The notes beneath the pieces are model-generated. The model had not been told where the DNA came from. It saw only the letters and a program-made list of their open reading frames with translations, and made no database searches. Of a stretch of DNA of 64,000 bases, positions 34,440 to 43,700 are shown piece by piece; position 1 is the stretch's first letter, and the number at the start of each line of letters is the position of its first letter. The translations under genes were made by a program, and so were the position numbers. The DNA lies in contig JAEWYE010000015.1 of NCBI GenBank assembly GCA_023458755.1, forward strand, positions 46,154 through 110,153. Reading direction: 5' to 3'. The stretch is from Bacillota bacterium. GTDB taxonomy: Bacteria; Bacillota; Clostridia; Oscillospirales; Acutalibacteraceae.

Positions 34440-35975
34440 TTACTGCTGTTTAAAAATGCTTTTTACCCACAAAACATCCTCTTCGGTAAAACTGCCGCAT
34501 AGCCGTAAAAATAAGTAGTACAGAAAACCGGCAAATACCACCTGCATACTGGCGCATATCCATTCCGAAAGAGCGGAGATCATCGGCAGTTTGCAGAAAA
34601 TAAGCACCATAAACGCCGAAAGCGCGGCGCAAATAACCGGTTTAAATACCCAGCTTGTCACCTGCACTGTTACCTTGGAAACTTTAATCAGGCGGTTAAT
34701 GCTGAGCGTGGCGTTAAAGATGGTGCTGAAAAAAAGCACGCAGATATACCCCTTCGTACCGGCAAACGGTACGGCAAAATAGATGAGCAGAACACGCAGG
34801 ACAGAATCGGAGAAATTATATTTGAGCGAGCTGAGCTGCTGGTCGAGCCCCTTTAAAATCGCGTCCACTACACTGTCCAGATACATGAGCGGCACAAGGG
34901 GTGCTAGAATTCGCAGAATAACGCCTGATTGTTCGTTTCGGTAAAACGCAAGTCCCAAGTCCTTTGAAAAGGCAATAAATACCGATGTAATAAAGATGGA
35001 ATAGAGCAGGGTAAGCTGCATGGCGCGGGATGTCGTTCTGCCGATGGTTTTATGCTTTCCGGCGGCGTTTGCTTCTGCCATTTCCGGAATCAGCAGGGAA
35101 GAAAACGCGGATAAAAAGGCAGATGGAAAATACAAAATCGGCATCACCATGCCCTGAATCATGCCGTATTGCGAAAGGGAGCTTTCCGCGGAAGCTCCGT
35201 TCTTTTTTAGCCCTACGGGAATTAAAATGTTTTCTACCGTACTCAAAATGCTCCGCAGCGTGGAACTGAACGTAACGGGCAGCGCAATATGAAGTATTTT
35301 TCGAAAGACGCCGGAACTTTTGGCTTTCGGGCAGTTGCGCTTTTTTAGGCTGATTTGGTAGACAAGAAACGTATAGCCGCAGGAAATCACTTCACCCGCG
35401 GTGGAGCCCAGCATAATAGCACAGCAGGCATTTTCCAGCCCTTGCGGCGCAAAATAGACAAACAGTGCGGCAACAATGCCAATGGTGACAAATTGCTCCA
35501 ATACTTCGGCGGATGCAGGCTTGAACATATCACGGACAGCAAGAAAATAGCCTTTCATGCAGGCGCAAACCGCGATAAACGGAAGTCCAGGTGCCAGAAT
35601 TTTCAGCGGCAGCGCGGCACGGCAGTCACCCAATAAATTTGCCGCGACAAAATCGGCGGAGAAGTACAGTCCTGCCACGGCAAGAAGACTCAGCGTTAAA
35701 CTGAACGCCATACATTTTCGAATGATGCTTCTTGTGCAGCCGGAAGTGCCGCTAGCCGCCGCTTCTGCAACCAGACGCGTGACAACCAGACTGATGCCGG
35801 AAGCCGAAATCGTAATAGCCAGCACAAACACCGATAGGATAAGCTGAAAAAGTCCCATTCCGGCTGTTCCGATTTTGTTGGACAGGTATACGCGGTATCC
35901 AATGTTTATGGTGCGCAGCAGCAGCATAGATACGGTTAAAATTACCGCGTTCTTTAAAAAAGCTTTCTTTTTCAT
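34440..35975 (-). CDS. SpoVB/MurJ-type polysaccharide flippase
   Basis: A 511-residue MATE/MOP-fold membrane protein with about 14 spans. The N-terminal segment TVSMLLLRTINIGYRVYLSNKIG and SLVVTRLVAEA match the SpoVB branch, which moves cell wall precursors, during cortex synthesis in spore formers. Several such paralogues are common per genome, so the exact role is open. GGTG precedes the ATG. Confidence 0.85.
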   Translation of the reverse strand: MKKKAFLKNAVILTVSMLLLRTINIGYRVYLSNKIGTAGMGLFQLILSVFVLAITISASGISLVVTRLVAEAAASGTSGCTRSIIRKCMAFSLTLSLLAVAGLYFSADFVAANLLGDCRAALPLKILAPGLPFIAVCACMKGYFLAVRDMFKPASAEVLEQFVTIGIVAALFVYFAPQGLENACCAIMLGSTAGEVISCGYTFLVYQISLKKRNCPKAKSSGVFRKILHIALPVTFSSTLRSILSTVENILIPVGLKKNGASAESSLSQYGMIQGMVMPILYFPSAFLSAFSSLLIPEMAEANAAGKHKTIGRTTSRAMQLTLLYSIFITSVFIAFSKDLGLAFYRNEQSGVILRILAPLVPLMYLDSVVDAILKGLDQQLSSLKYNFSDSVLRVLLIYFAVPFAGTKGYICVLFFSTIFNATLSINRLIKVSKVTVQVTSWVFKPVICAALSAFMVLIFCKLPMISALSEWICASMQVVFAGFLYYLFLRLCGSFTEEDVLWVKSIFKQQ

Positions 35976-36172
35976 TTAAATAACACCTTTAAAAACAGCG
36001 TTATTCAAATGTATTCAATTGCGGTGCGAAATAAGTCTAAGTTCTGAAATTTATTATGAGCAGGAGATGTTTCGGCAGGATTTCACGACAGTACGAAATT
36101 CACAGCCAATGTTGAAACAACATACTATAGCAGTAGTTTTCCGCCCAATTTGAGAATTGATAAGGTGAATGT

Positions 36173-36760
36173 ATGATGGATTCAAGAAATATAAATTCCT
36201 ATGATGACTGCCGTTATTCTTATAATAAAAGCGTAAATATTCCGATTGAACTGTATGAATCCCAAAAGGGTGATTATTTTATCGGCTATGCCGATAATCT
36301 GACTTTTGGAAATGGTACCAGCGCATGGGCAAGGCTATATAATCCGCGCCAGTCGGGCGTACTCCTTCATGTAAATGTGTGGACGGTAACCGATATAGCG
36401 GCTGCGCCTTTCCGCGCGCAGTTCTGGTTTAATTCCAACCCGCCGGGAACACCCACAGAATCAAATCTGGTTACCCCTTCCAATACCGCAATCTATCCGC
36501 CTCCTCAGCCCAGGGTAAGGCTGCAGCTTGCGTCGGACGTTACCGGAAGTCCGACCGGTGGAGTAAAAGCGTTTGTCCGCCGGGGCGAGCCGGAAACAAC
36601 GCTGGTTGAAACCGAAAACGGAAAGCTGATTTTTCCGCCGGGCGGGAACTTCCTTGTGTATCTTTCCTTGGATCAAAACCCGGATGTCGCCGCATCGGGA
36701 AGAATCGCTTTTGGCTGGTGGGAAGAGAAAATTGGCAAATCATGCGGCTACAATTATTAA
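36173..36760 (+). CDS. DUF6143-like protein
   Basis: A 195-residue beta-rich protein with no signal peptide or membrane span. The start MMDSRNINSYD and the segments WARLYNPRQSGVLLHVNVW and GGNFLVYLSLDQNP match the DUF6143 family of clostridia, of unknown function (spore surface is a guess). GGTG lies before the ATG pair at 36173. A terminator follows. Confidence 0.65.
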   Translation: MMDSRNINSYDDCRYSYNKSVNIPIELYESQKGDYFIGYADNLTFGNGTSAWARLYNPRQSGVLLHVNVWTVTDIAAAPFRAQFWFNSNPPGTPTESNLVTPSNTAIYPPPQPRVRLQLASDVTGSPTGGVKAFVRRGEPETTLVETENGKLIFPPGGNFLVYLSLDQNPDVAASGRIAFGWWEEKIGKSCGYNY

Positions 36761-36781
36761 GAACAGCTTCGCATAAATCGG

Positions 36782-36813
36782 AACCGCCGTATCTAGCTGA
36801 TGCGGCGGTTTTT
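36782..36813 (+). terminator. terminator after the DUF6143-like gene
   Basis: AACCGCCG and CGGCGGTT pair around a 12-base loop, followed by TTTCT. Confidence 0.75.
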
Positions 36814-36828
36814 CTCTGCTAAAAACTA

Positions 36829-36857
36829 TTGTAACAAATATCACTTTACGATATTAT
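36829..36857 (+). promoter_or_regulatory. promoter of the DUF1232 gene
   Basis: TTGTAA, a 17-base spacer and TATTAT end 32 bases before the gene start. Confidence 0.6.
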
Positions 36858-36888
36858 AGAGAAAGTATGAGAAAAAGGAAGTTGCCAA

Positions 36889-37257
36889 TTGAAGTTTAAA
36901 GAGGGAGTTCAGAATTTAAAAAGTAAACTTTCCGCACTGTTCCTTGCCTATAAGCGACCGGACACACCGTTCGCCGCGAAAATCGTGGCAGCGGTGACGG
37001 TTGCCTATGCCTTATCACCGATCGACCTCATTCCGGATTTTATACCGGTTCTCGGTTATTTGGATGATTTGATCATTCTTCCGATATTGATTGCCCTGTC
37101 CGTGAAACTTGTACCGAAGAATATCATGGAGGAATGTATGGAACAGGCAAAAGAACTGTGGAAAAACGGCAAACCAAAGAATTGGAAATATGCAGTGCCG
37201 ATTGTTTGTTTATGGATTATACTTCTTGCTTTTGTTTTATATAAGGTTTTGTCTTAG
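36889..37257 (+). CDS. DUF1232 (YkvA-family) membrane protein
   Basis: A 122-residue protein with the diagnostic motif ALSPIDLIPDFIPVLGYLDDL at about residues 42-62. Two spans are likely (about 28-80 as a re-entrant pair, and 103-121). DUF1232 has no established function. The start is TTG after AAAAGGAAG. Confidence 0.85.
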   Translation: MKFKEGVQNLKSKLSALFLAYKRPDTPFAAKIVAAVTVAYALSPIDLIPDFIPVLGYLDDLIILPILIALSVKLVPKNIMEECMEQAKELWKNGKPKNWKYAVPIVCLWIILLAFVLYKVLS

Positions 37258-37351
37258 GAATACGCTGCTTTAGTTACGGACAGCGTTTGCCTAACTGTGT
37301 AGAATGATAGGAATTTTGTAACTTCTTGTTGAAACTATGGGAACAAATTCC

Positions 37352-37380
37352 TTGACTTTTGCCATTGCAGGAATTAATAT
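37352..37380 (+). promoter_or_regulatory. promoter of the 72-residue gene
   Basis: TTGACT, a 17-base spacer and TAATAT end 33 bases before the ATG at 37414. Confidence 0.65.
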
Positions 37381-37413
37381 AGTACATAATAGGAAAGCAA
37401 GGAGCGGTAGCGA

Positions 37414-37632
37414 ATGAACTATAACAGAGCGGTTGTAATCGCCAATAATACGGTGGAAGGTCTTAGCGTTATTGACATTCATATATGTGATGACAAAGGT
37501 AGGGTATTGCTTCGGCCATCCAAAGGTGTCATTGATAAAATAAATGCAATGCCTTTGCTGGATCGAGTCAGAGTCCAGAATGTCATTACCAGGCAATACG
37601 GTATTTCTGCCAATAATGTTATATTTAAATAA
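37414..37632 (+). CDS. unrecognised 72-residue protein
   Basis: A small soluble protein (MNYNRAVVIANNTVEGLSV start) with no motif that I recognise. Good support comes from a promoter, AAGGAGCGG before the ATG and a terminator directly after it. Confidence 0.65.
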   Translation: MNYNRAVVIANNTVEGLSVIDIHICDDKGRVLLRPSKGVIDKINAMPLLDRVRVQNVITRQYGISANNVIFK

Positions 37633-37646
37633 TTTTTAAAAATGTG

Positions 37647-37672
37647 AGCTGCCTGTTCAGGCGGCTTTTTTA
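37647..37672 (+). terminator. terminator
   Basis: GCTGCCTG, a 2-base loop and CAGGCGGC are followed by TTTTTTAT. Confidence 0.8.
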
Positions 37673-37821
37673 TTTTTATGAAATTTTTGGCTGGCATAGA
37701 AACAAGGAACACGCAAATAATAAAACGGATGTTTTGTCCTTTCACACAAAACATAAAATATGAATTTGCTGTGCAAACCGGACAAAGCGTTCCAACTTCT
37801 TTAGAAAGGATGGCAAAAACT

Positions 37822-38079
37822 ATGAAGATTGCAATTGAGCATGATCTTACTCCGGTGAAATATTATCTTTCCACGAAAGGGTATGACGTGGAATGTATTG
37901 ATTTCAACGGGCAGCCAAAATCAAAACTGCAAAATTATGACGCGATTGTAGTGACTGGACGGAATTCCAATGCGCTCGGGAATCAAACTACCAAAACCAG
38001 CGCAGTTGTTATTAATGCCGACGGCTTAACACCCGAAGAAGTTGTCCAAGAACTTGAAACCAGGTATAAAAATAAATAA
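37822..38079 (+). CDS. UPF0180/YkuS-like small protein
   Basis: An 85-residue protein. The IAIEHDLTPVKYYLSTKGYDVE opening and the central YDAIVVTGRNSNALGNQTT motif match the YkuS family, whose function is unknown. The ATG at 37822 has AAAGGATGG at about eight bases; upstream in-frame codons lack a ribosome site. A strong terminator follows. Confidence 0.75.
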   Translation: MKIAIEHDLTPVKYYLSTKGYDVECIDFNGQPKSKLQNYDAIVVTGRNSNALGNQTTKTSAVVINADGLTPEEVVQELETRYKNK

Positions 38080-38100
38080 TCATTTGAAAAATAAAAATAT

Positions 38101-38148
38101 TACGACAAAAGGATCTGGACCTTTCCGGTTCAGGTCCTTTTGTCGTTA
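38101..38148 (+). terminator. long hairpin terminator
   Basis: ACGACAAAAGGA and TCCTTTTGTCGT form a near-perfect stem with inner pairing. It isolates the small genes from the secretion locus. Confidence 0.7.
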
Positions 38149-38220
38149 TAAATCTCTATTATTTGACTTAATTCTGCACAATACGATAAAAATCTACATA
38201 AGAATAATTTAAATTATATA

Positions 38221-38249
38221 TTGAAAATATGATTAATAAGTTATAGAAT
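38221..38249 (+). promoter_or_regulatory. candidate promoter of the type VII locus
   Basis: TTGAAA, a 17-base spacer and TAGAAT lie 52 bases before the kinase start. It is the only good candidate before a run of closely packed genes up to EssC. Confidence 0.6.
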
Positions 38250-38301
38250 AAATAATGGAAATAAATCCCAAAACAAAAAAGCGAAAAACGGGGGTAGAAA
38301 C

Positions 38302-40374
38302 TTGGGCGCGGTAGGTACGATTTTATATGAGCGATACGAAATTATTGCCGAAATCGGAAAAGGCGGCATGAGCACGGTCTACATGGCGAAGGACCGAAAC
38401 TTAGGTTCCTATTGGGCAGTAAAGCAGGTGAAAAATGAGCGGAATGTCGACATTGAAGCTTTTAAAAAAGAGGTAGAGCTTCTTTCCAGCCTAAATCATT
38501 CGGACATTCCCAGAATTGTGGACCGAATTGAACTGAATGACGACTATTTCGTCATCATGGACTTGGTAAACGGCACTTCACTAGGCAAAAAAGTTGCAGT
38601 TGAAGGCCCACAGCCGGAAAAACAGGTAATTGAATGGGCAAAAATGCTGTGCGATGTTCTTCACTATTTACATACCATCAAGGAAAACCCGATTATCTAT
38701 CGCGATATGAAGCCGGACAACGTCATGCTGACGGAATCCGGCAGAATCAAACTGATTGATTTCGGAATTGCAAAAGAGTGCAGGCGCGGCGAAAAACAAA
38801 GCGGTGCTGCAATCGGTTCAAAAGGCTATGCCGCACCGGAACAATACCGCGGGGCAAGCAATTTACTGGATGAGCGAACGGATATCTACAGTTTGGGGGC
38901 TACCCTTTACAATTTAGTGACCGGAATGGCACCGGAAAAACCACCGAAAGGGATTCGCCCAATTCGGCAGATCAATCCTGTTCTTTCAGAGGGATTAGAG
39001 TATATCATCACCAAATGTACGGATGATGACCCCGACGAACGGTATCAAGACTGCGCGGAACTGCGCAATGATTTGGACAATATCGATCAGCTGAATTTTA
39101 AGTACCGACGAACCATGAGGAACAAACTCGCCCTGTTTTGTGCCAGCTTCGGCTTGTGTATTCTGTGCGCCTGTTTGGCACTCGTGGGCTTTAACGGCAT
39201 ACAGCAGGACAAAGAGGATAAATATCAGGTCGCTTACCTTGCTGCGCAGAATTTTGAAAAGCAGAACAAAACAACAGATGCGCAGAACGAATATGCGACC
39301 GCCATTAAAAACAAACCGGCATTATTGGAAACTTACCAAAAATTGTTCAGCCTTCTGTTGCCGAAAAGCGGGGACAAAGACTACCTGACAAAAACAAAAT
39401 TTGCGGTCGATACCCTGCGAGCCTATGTGGAAGACCAAAGCAGCCCCATGTACCGCAACGGCGAGCTTTTGTACCAGCTTGTGAAACAATGCGTCAATGT
39501 GAACGACCCCGCCTATGCGGCGTATGCGGCGGACTATATTACCGCAATCAAAACGAGTGACGCTTATAAAAGCGGCAAACTGAACAAGAGCGATATTGAG
39601 AGCTATGAGGTCATAGCCTCCAACTGCGCCAAAAATATTACTACACAAAACTTTACGGAATTCAGCACCGCACTGGCAAAGCTGGAAGACAACACGGACA
39701 AGAGCAATTATTCCGTGAATGATAAGCTCAATAACTATTACACCATGATTGTCATCTACAATACCTATCCGGAAAATCTGAAGGACGCTTATACAAAAAC
39801 GGCGGAAATCGGTGTGAAGGCAAAAAAACTGATTGATACCAATGCGCAGTCGGAGCTGCTTACCTTTAATAATATCATTCCCATGTATGAATTAATTGCT
39901 TCCAGTATGTACAACAATGCTGTTGTGGCAACGGATGTTACGGTGAAAAGACAGACGTTTCAGTCCTCTTTGCAATGGTTTGGTTATCTGAATGATTTGA
40001 ATGATGATCTGAGTGAAACCTTAATGCTGAAAAAGGGCAACGCGTACAAAGGCATCTTTGATACCTACAACACGGTGGAAGGCCGCGCACAGATTGACAA
40101 AACCATTACCGGCAACCTCAACTCGGCTATCCAGATTTATGCGGATGTTTTTCAAAAAAATCCGGACAGTTTTCTAGGCGCGGTAAACCTGGCTCAAGCG
40201 CATTTGGACGCAGAGCTGATAAAGCCGGCACAGCAGCGCAATTTTGTGACCGTGCAAAGCGACTATAAAAAAATAACGGAGATCAAGAATAAGAACAAGA
40301 ATCTGTCCAGTATTTCTCTGTCACAGTTCAGCTCGTTAAAACAGCAGATGGCGAATGCCGGATTGGAGGCATAA
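38302..40374 (+). CDS. membrane Ser/Thr protein kinase of the T7SS locus
   Basis: A 690-residue Hanks-type kinase. The cytosolic domain (about 10-262) keeps all key residues: glycine loop GKGGMS, Lys41, YRDMKPDN (Asp135, Asn140), DFG at 153-155 and APEQY. One span lies at about 276-298. The outer part of about 390 residues is all helical and TPR-like, with no PASTA repeats. This topology (kinase, one span, helical exterior) resembles EssB/YukC, which has an inactive kinase fold; whether this protein replaces EssB is inference. A TTG start follows GGGGGTAG. It opens the operon, two bases before the next gene. Confidence 0.9.
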   Translation: MGAVGTILYERYEIIAEIGKGGMSTVYMAKDRNLGSYWAVKQVKNERNVDIEAFKKEVELLSSLNHSDIPRIVDRIELNDDYFVIMDLVNGTSLGKKVAVEGPQPEKQVIEWAKMLCDVLHYLHTIKENPIIYRDMKPDNVMLTESGRIKLIDFGIAKECRRGEKQSGAAIGSKGYAAPEQYRGASNLLDERTDIYSLGATLYNLVTGMAPEKPPKGIRPIRQINPVLSEGLEYIITKCTDDDPDERYQDCAELRNDLDNIDQLNFKYRRTMRNKLALFCASFGLCILCACLALVGFNGIQQDKEDKYQVAYLAAQNFEKQNKTTDAQNEYATAIKNKPALLETYQKLFSLLLPKSGDKDYLTKTKFAVDTLRAYVEDQSSPMYRNGELLYQLVKQCVNVNDPAYAAYAADYITAIKTSDAYKSGKLNKSDIESYEVIASNCAKNITTQNFTEFSTALAKLEDNTDKSNYSVNDKLNNYYTMIVIYNTYPENLKDAYTKTAEIGVKAKKLIDTNAQSELLTFNNIIPMYELIASSMYNNAVVATDVTVKRQTFQSSLQWFGYLNDLNDDLSETLMLKKGNAYKGIFDTYNTVEGRAQIDKTITGNLNSAIQIYADVFQKNPDSFLGAVNLAQAHLDAELIKPAQQRNFVTVQSDYKKITEIKNKNKNLSSISLSQFSSLKQQMANAGLEA

Positions 40375-40376
40375 AA

Positions 40377-40700
40377 ATGAACGAAATTCTATTTTATGCC
40401 GGGCTTGTTTTCGCGGCTTTGCTTTTCATTTTATCGGTTATTCTGTTGTTCTCACAAAATATACCTGGTGTGATTCGCTACTTTCTCAGGATGAGAAAAA
40501 GAAAGATAAACTATAAGTTTGCAAGCGAAAACAGGGTGATATACAAAACCAGCGGGGGAACCGGAACGGACACCTCCACTCAAACGCTTACAGAATCAGA
40601 AAAAACAGAGCTTTTAGATATCGCGCAAAACTATGCCACCGCATTGCTGGATGCGGACAGCACGACTTTATTACCCGAATTGAGTGAACATCAAAAATAA
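40377..40700 (+). CDS. unrecognised small membrane protein of the T7SS locus
   Basis: A 107-residue protein with one N-terminal span (about 6-27), then a basic stretch (RMRKRKINYK) and an acidic helical tail. No family is recognised. It starts two bases after the kinase stop and ends 19 bases before the giant surface protein, so it belongs to the operon. Confidence 0.6.
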   Translation: MNEILFYAGLVFAALLFILSVILLFSQNIPGVIRYFLRMRKRKINYKFASENRVIYKTSGGTGTDTSTQTLTESEKTELLDIAQNYATALLDADSTTLLPELSEHQK

Positions 40701-40719
40701 ATTATGGTGGGGGACAATC

Positions 40720-43700
40720 ATGAAGAATCGAACAGTATTAAAAATAAGCATTGGTGCGGCTTGTTTTGTCTGCGTTGCCGTTTTGGCAGTGACCGCTTGC
40801 TTCTTGAATTTTACCGCTTGGGCTGCGGGCAGCGTAAGCGCCGCGAGTTTTTATACGAGCCAAACGAATTCCGCTTCCGTTGCGGTAAAGGATGCGCAGC
40901 CTGGCGAAGAGCTGGCAGTTTTCTCGCAAAAGGCAGTGGGCGAAAACACGCAATACAACTATGTTAAGAATTATGCAATTGCTGAGGGAAAAGCGGTCAT
41001 TGACCAGTTATCGTTTTCACAAAACGGCGATAAGCAGGAAATGTTTGTGGCTGTGGTTGACACCAGCGACGATTTATCAGCATATGATGGAAAATTTGGA
41101 ACGTCTCAAAACGCGGCCGGGGAAGAAACGGTCACATTGCCGGACGGTGATGGGCACAGCATGACCCTGAAAAAAATCACCGTGATTTATGATACCACTA
41201 AGCCGGTTATTTCTGGCGCAGCTCTCACGCAGGCTGTTGATCGCGAAAATAACATATGGGTAAAAAGCAGTGACAGGGTGACCGTCAAATTTAAATTGTC
41301 CGACACCGGTTCCGGCGTGGACAACGCAACCATTCAAGTTACACTCGGAGGAAAAAATCCGGTTGGCGCGGTTACTTACGATGCACAGAAAGCGGAATAT
41401 TCCGCCGAATTCAATGTGTCCGATTTTACAACCAGCAAAGTAAACGGAGATACTCTGTTTGACAAGACCGCGTTGCGAATTGATGCTTCCGATTGTGCCG
41501 GCAACGCGGCGGATTCCTTAAATTCAACACTCTCTTCGGACTTAAAATACGATAATCTAAACGTCGACGTCAGCAGCTTTGCTTCGGATAACAGTCAAAA
41601 CACAAAATTTGCTATTGTGGGAAATACCCTGACGCTGCAGTTCCAAACAAATATCGCGGTGGATAGTTCGAATGTAACCGTCTTGATTGCCGGTCAAAGT
41701 CTCCAAACATTAACCAGTAAGAATGACGATAAAATGAACTGGACTGCGACCTATCCAATACCGGACAGCAATTCTTTAAGCAACGGGGCTGCAATCCCGT
41801 TTTCCATTACGGTTACTGACCAAGGCAACAAGAAAACGGCTGCAAATGATTCCGGCACAAATGTGACCTATTCTACGCCGATTGATGTGCAGAACTTATC
41901 GTTTGCCAGCTCCGGTTCCGCATCTGGTGCCGCAGCCGCGGGAGATGCGCTTACCCTGACTTTTGACACGCAGCGTGCGGTTAATATCTCGATTATTACT
42001 ATCGCGGGACATTCCGTTACCCCGCTAAGCTCAAATGGCGGCTTGCATTGGGTTGCCGAATATACGCTTACCGATAAAGAAACGTTATCGGATGGCGATA
42101 CGATTCCGTATACATTTACGGCAGAAGATGATTTTGGAAATACCGTAACAAAAACACAAGCTGATACCGATGCGGTGACTTATTTTACGGTTCCAGATCC
42201 GGTAAAATCCAATTTTAGCGTCACGTGCAGTTCGGGCACCTCCATAGCGAAAAAAGGTGATACCATTACCGTTTCTTTCACAAAAAGAACTTATAGCCGC
42301 TTCTGTAGCGTTAATATCGCGGGAATCTCCGTGAACGCGGCAAGCACAAATTTTACGGATTGGACTGCCAGCTACACGCTGGGAACTAAAAAAGGTGAAG
42401 TACTGTCTGATAACGGAAAGATAACCTGCTCGGCCTTTCTTTATGGCAAGCCTTTGCAGGATCAAACAATTACGTATTACGCTCCCATCAATATTACACA
42501 ATTGAGCCTGAAGTCCGGCAACAGCAATACCACACTGGCAAAAAACGGGGATACGGTTACGGTCGGATTTCAAACCGACCATCCGGTAACGCTTACCGAT
42601 ACAACAATCGCGGGGCAGGCAGTCACGTTTGCCAGTTCGGAGAATGACGGTATGCAATGGACGGGTAGCTATACCATCAGCGGCTCAGAAGTTTCAGATA
42701 ACCATACGCTGCCGTTTACTGTTACCGCAAGCGATGCCGCGGGCAATACAGCGGTAACCAAAACCGATGCCGATTTAAGTAAACAGGTCACCTATTACGC
42801 GCCGATTCAGGCAGGTAATTTAAAAATTGCTTCCGGCAACGTGAAACCTTTGCTGGCTAAAGATTCCGATACTGTTACGGTCACTTTTCAGACGACGCAT
42901 CCAGTATCCGTTCCATCCGGCAGCATTGCCGGAAAAGTGAAAACGGACGGAGTTCAGTTTACCAGCGCGGACTCAATGGCATGGAAGGGAACTTACACGC
43001 TTAAAAACGGAGATGTTGCAGATTTAGCAAATATACCGTTTTCCTTCACTTTGGCAGACAACGCAGGCAACGGTGAAGTATCAAATTCGCAGAGTGATTT
43101 GGCTGCCAACCAGCAGGTTCAGTATTATGCGCCGATTGACATTACCGGATTAACATTCGGTTCCGGTGAAACAAACCCGCGTTTTGCCCGGAATGGAAGT
43201 ACGCTCACCTTGTCCTTTGCCACGCAGCATGAAGCGGCGATAACCGATATTTCGATTGCGGGAAAAACGGTTACCCCGCAGAGTTCGGATAAGAAAAACT
43301 GGTCAGCGGTTTGTACTTTGGACCCGAACGATATAAAAGCGATAAATGCAAAAGATAATTCCAATATCCCGTTTTCCTTTGCTGTTTCCGATGTAACCGG
43401 CAATACGGCACATAAGAGTGAGAAGAACACGGCCTATGTAACTTATTACGCACCCATTGCGGTCAACGGCTTATCCTATTCTTCCGATAATAAGCAGACC
43501 GGTTATGCCAAAGACGGCAATACCGTTTCAATCCATTTTACAACGACGCATCCGGTTTTGCTATCCAATCAAACGGTGGCGGGGCAGCCGGTCTCCTTTG
43601 CCAGCACCAACGATGACGGTATGAACTGGACCGCGAACTATACCGTGTTAAATGGTAAAACAAAAGACAATACCGATATACCGTTTACCTTTACGGTCAA

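Noticed and set aside
38302..40374. PASTA-type PrkC kinase of cell wall regulation
   Set aside because: The exterior is helical and has no PASTA repeats; its neighbours are T7SS genes rather than cell division genes.
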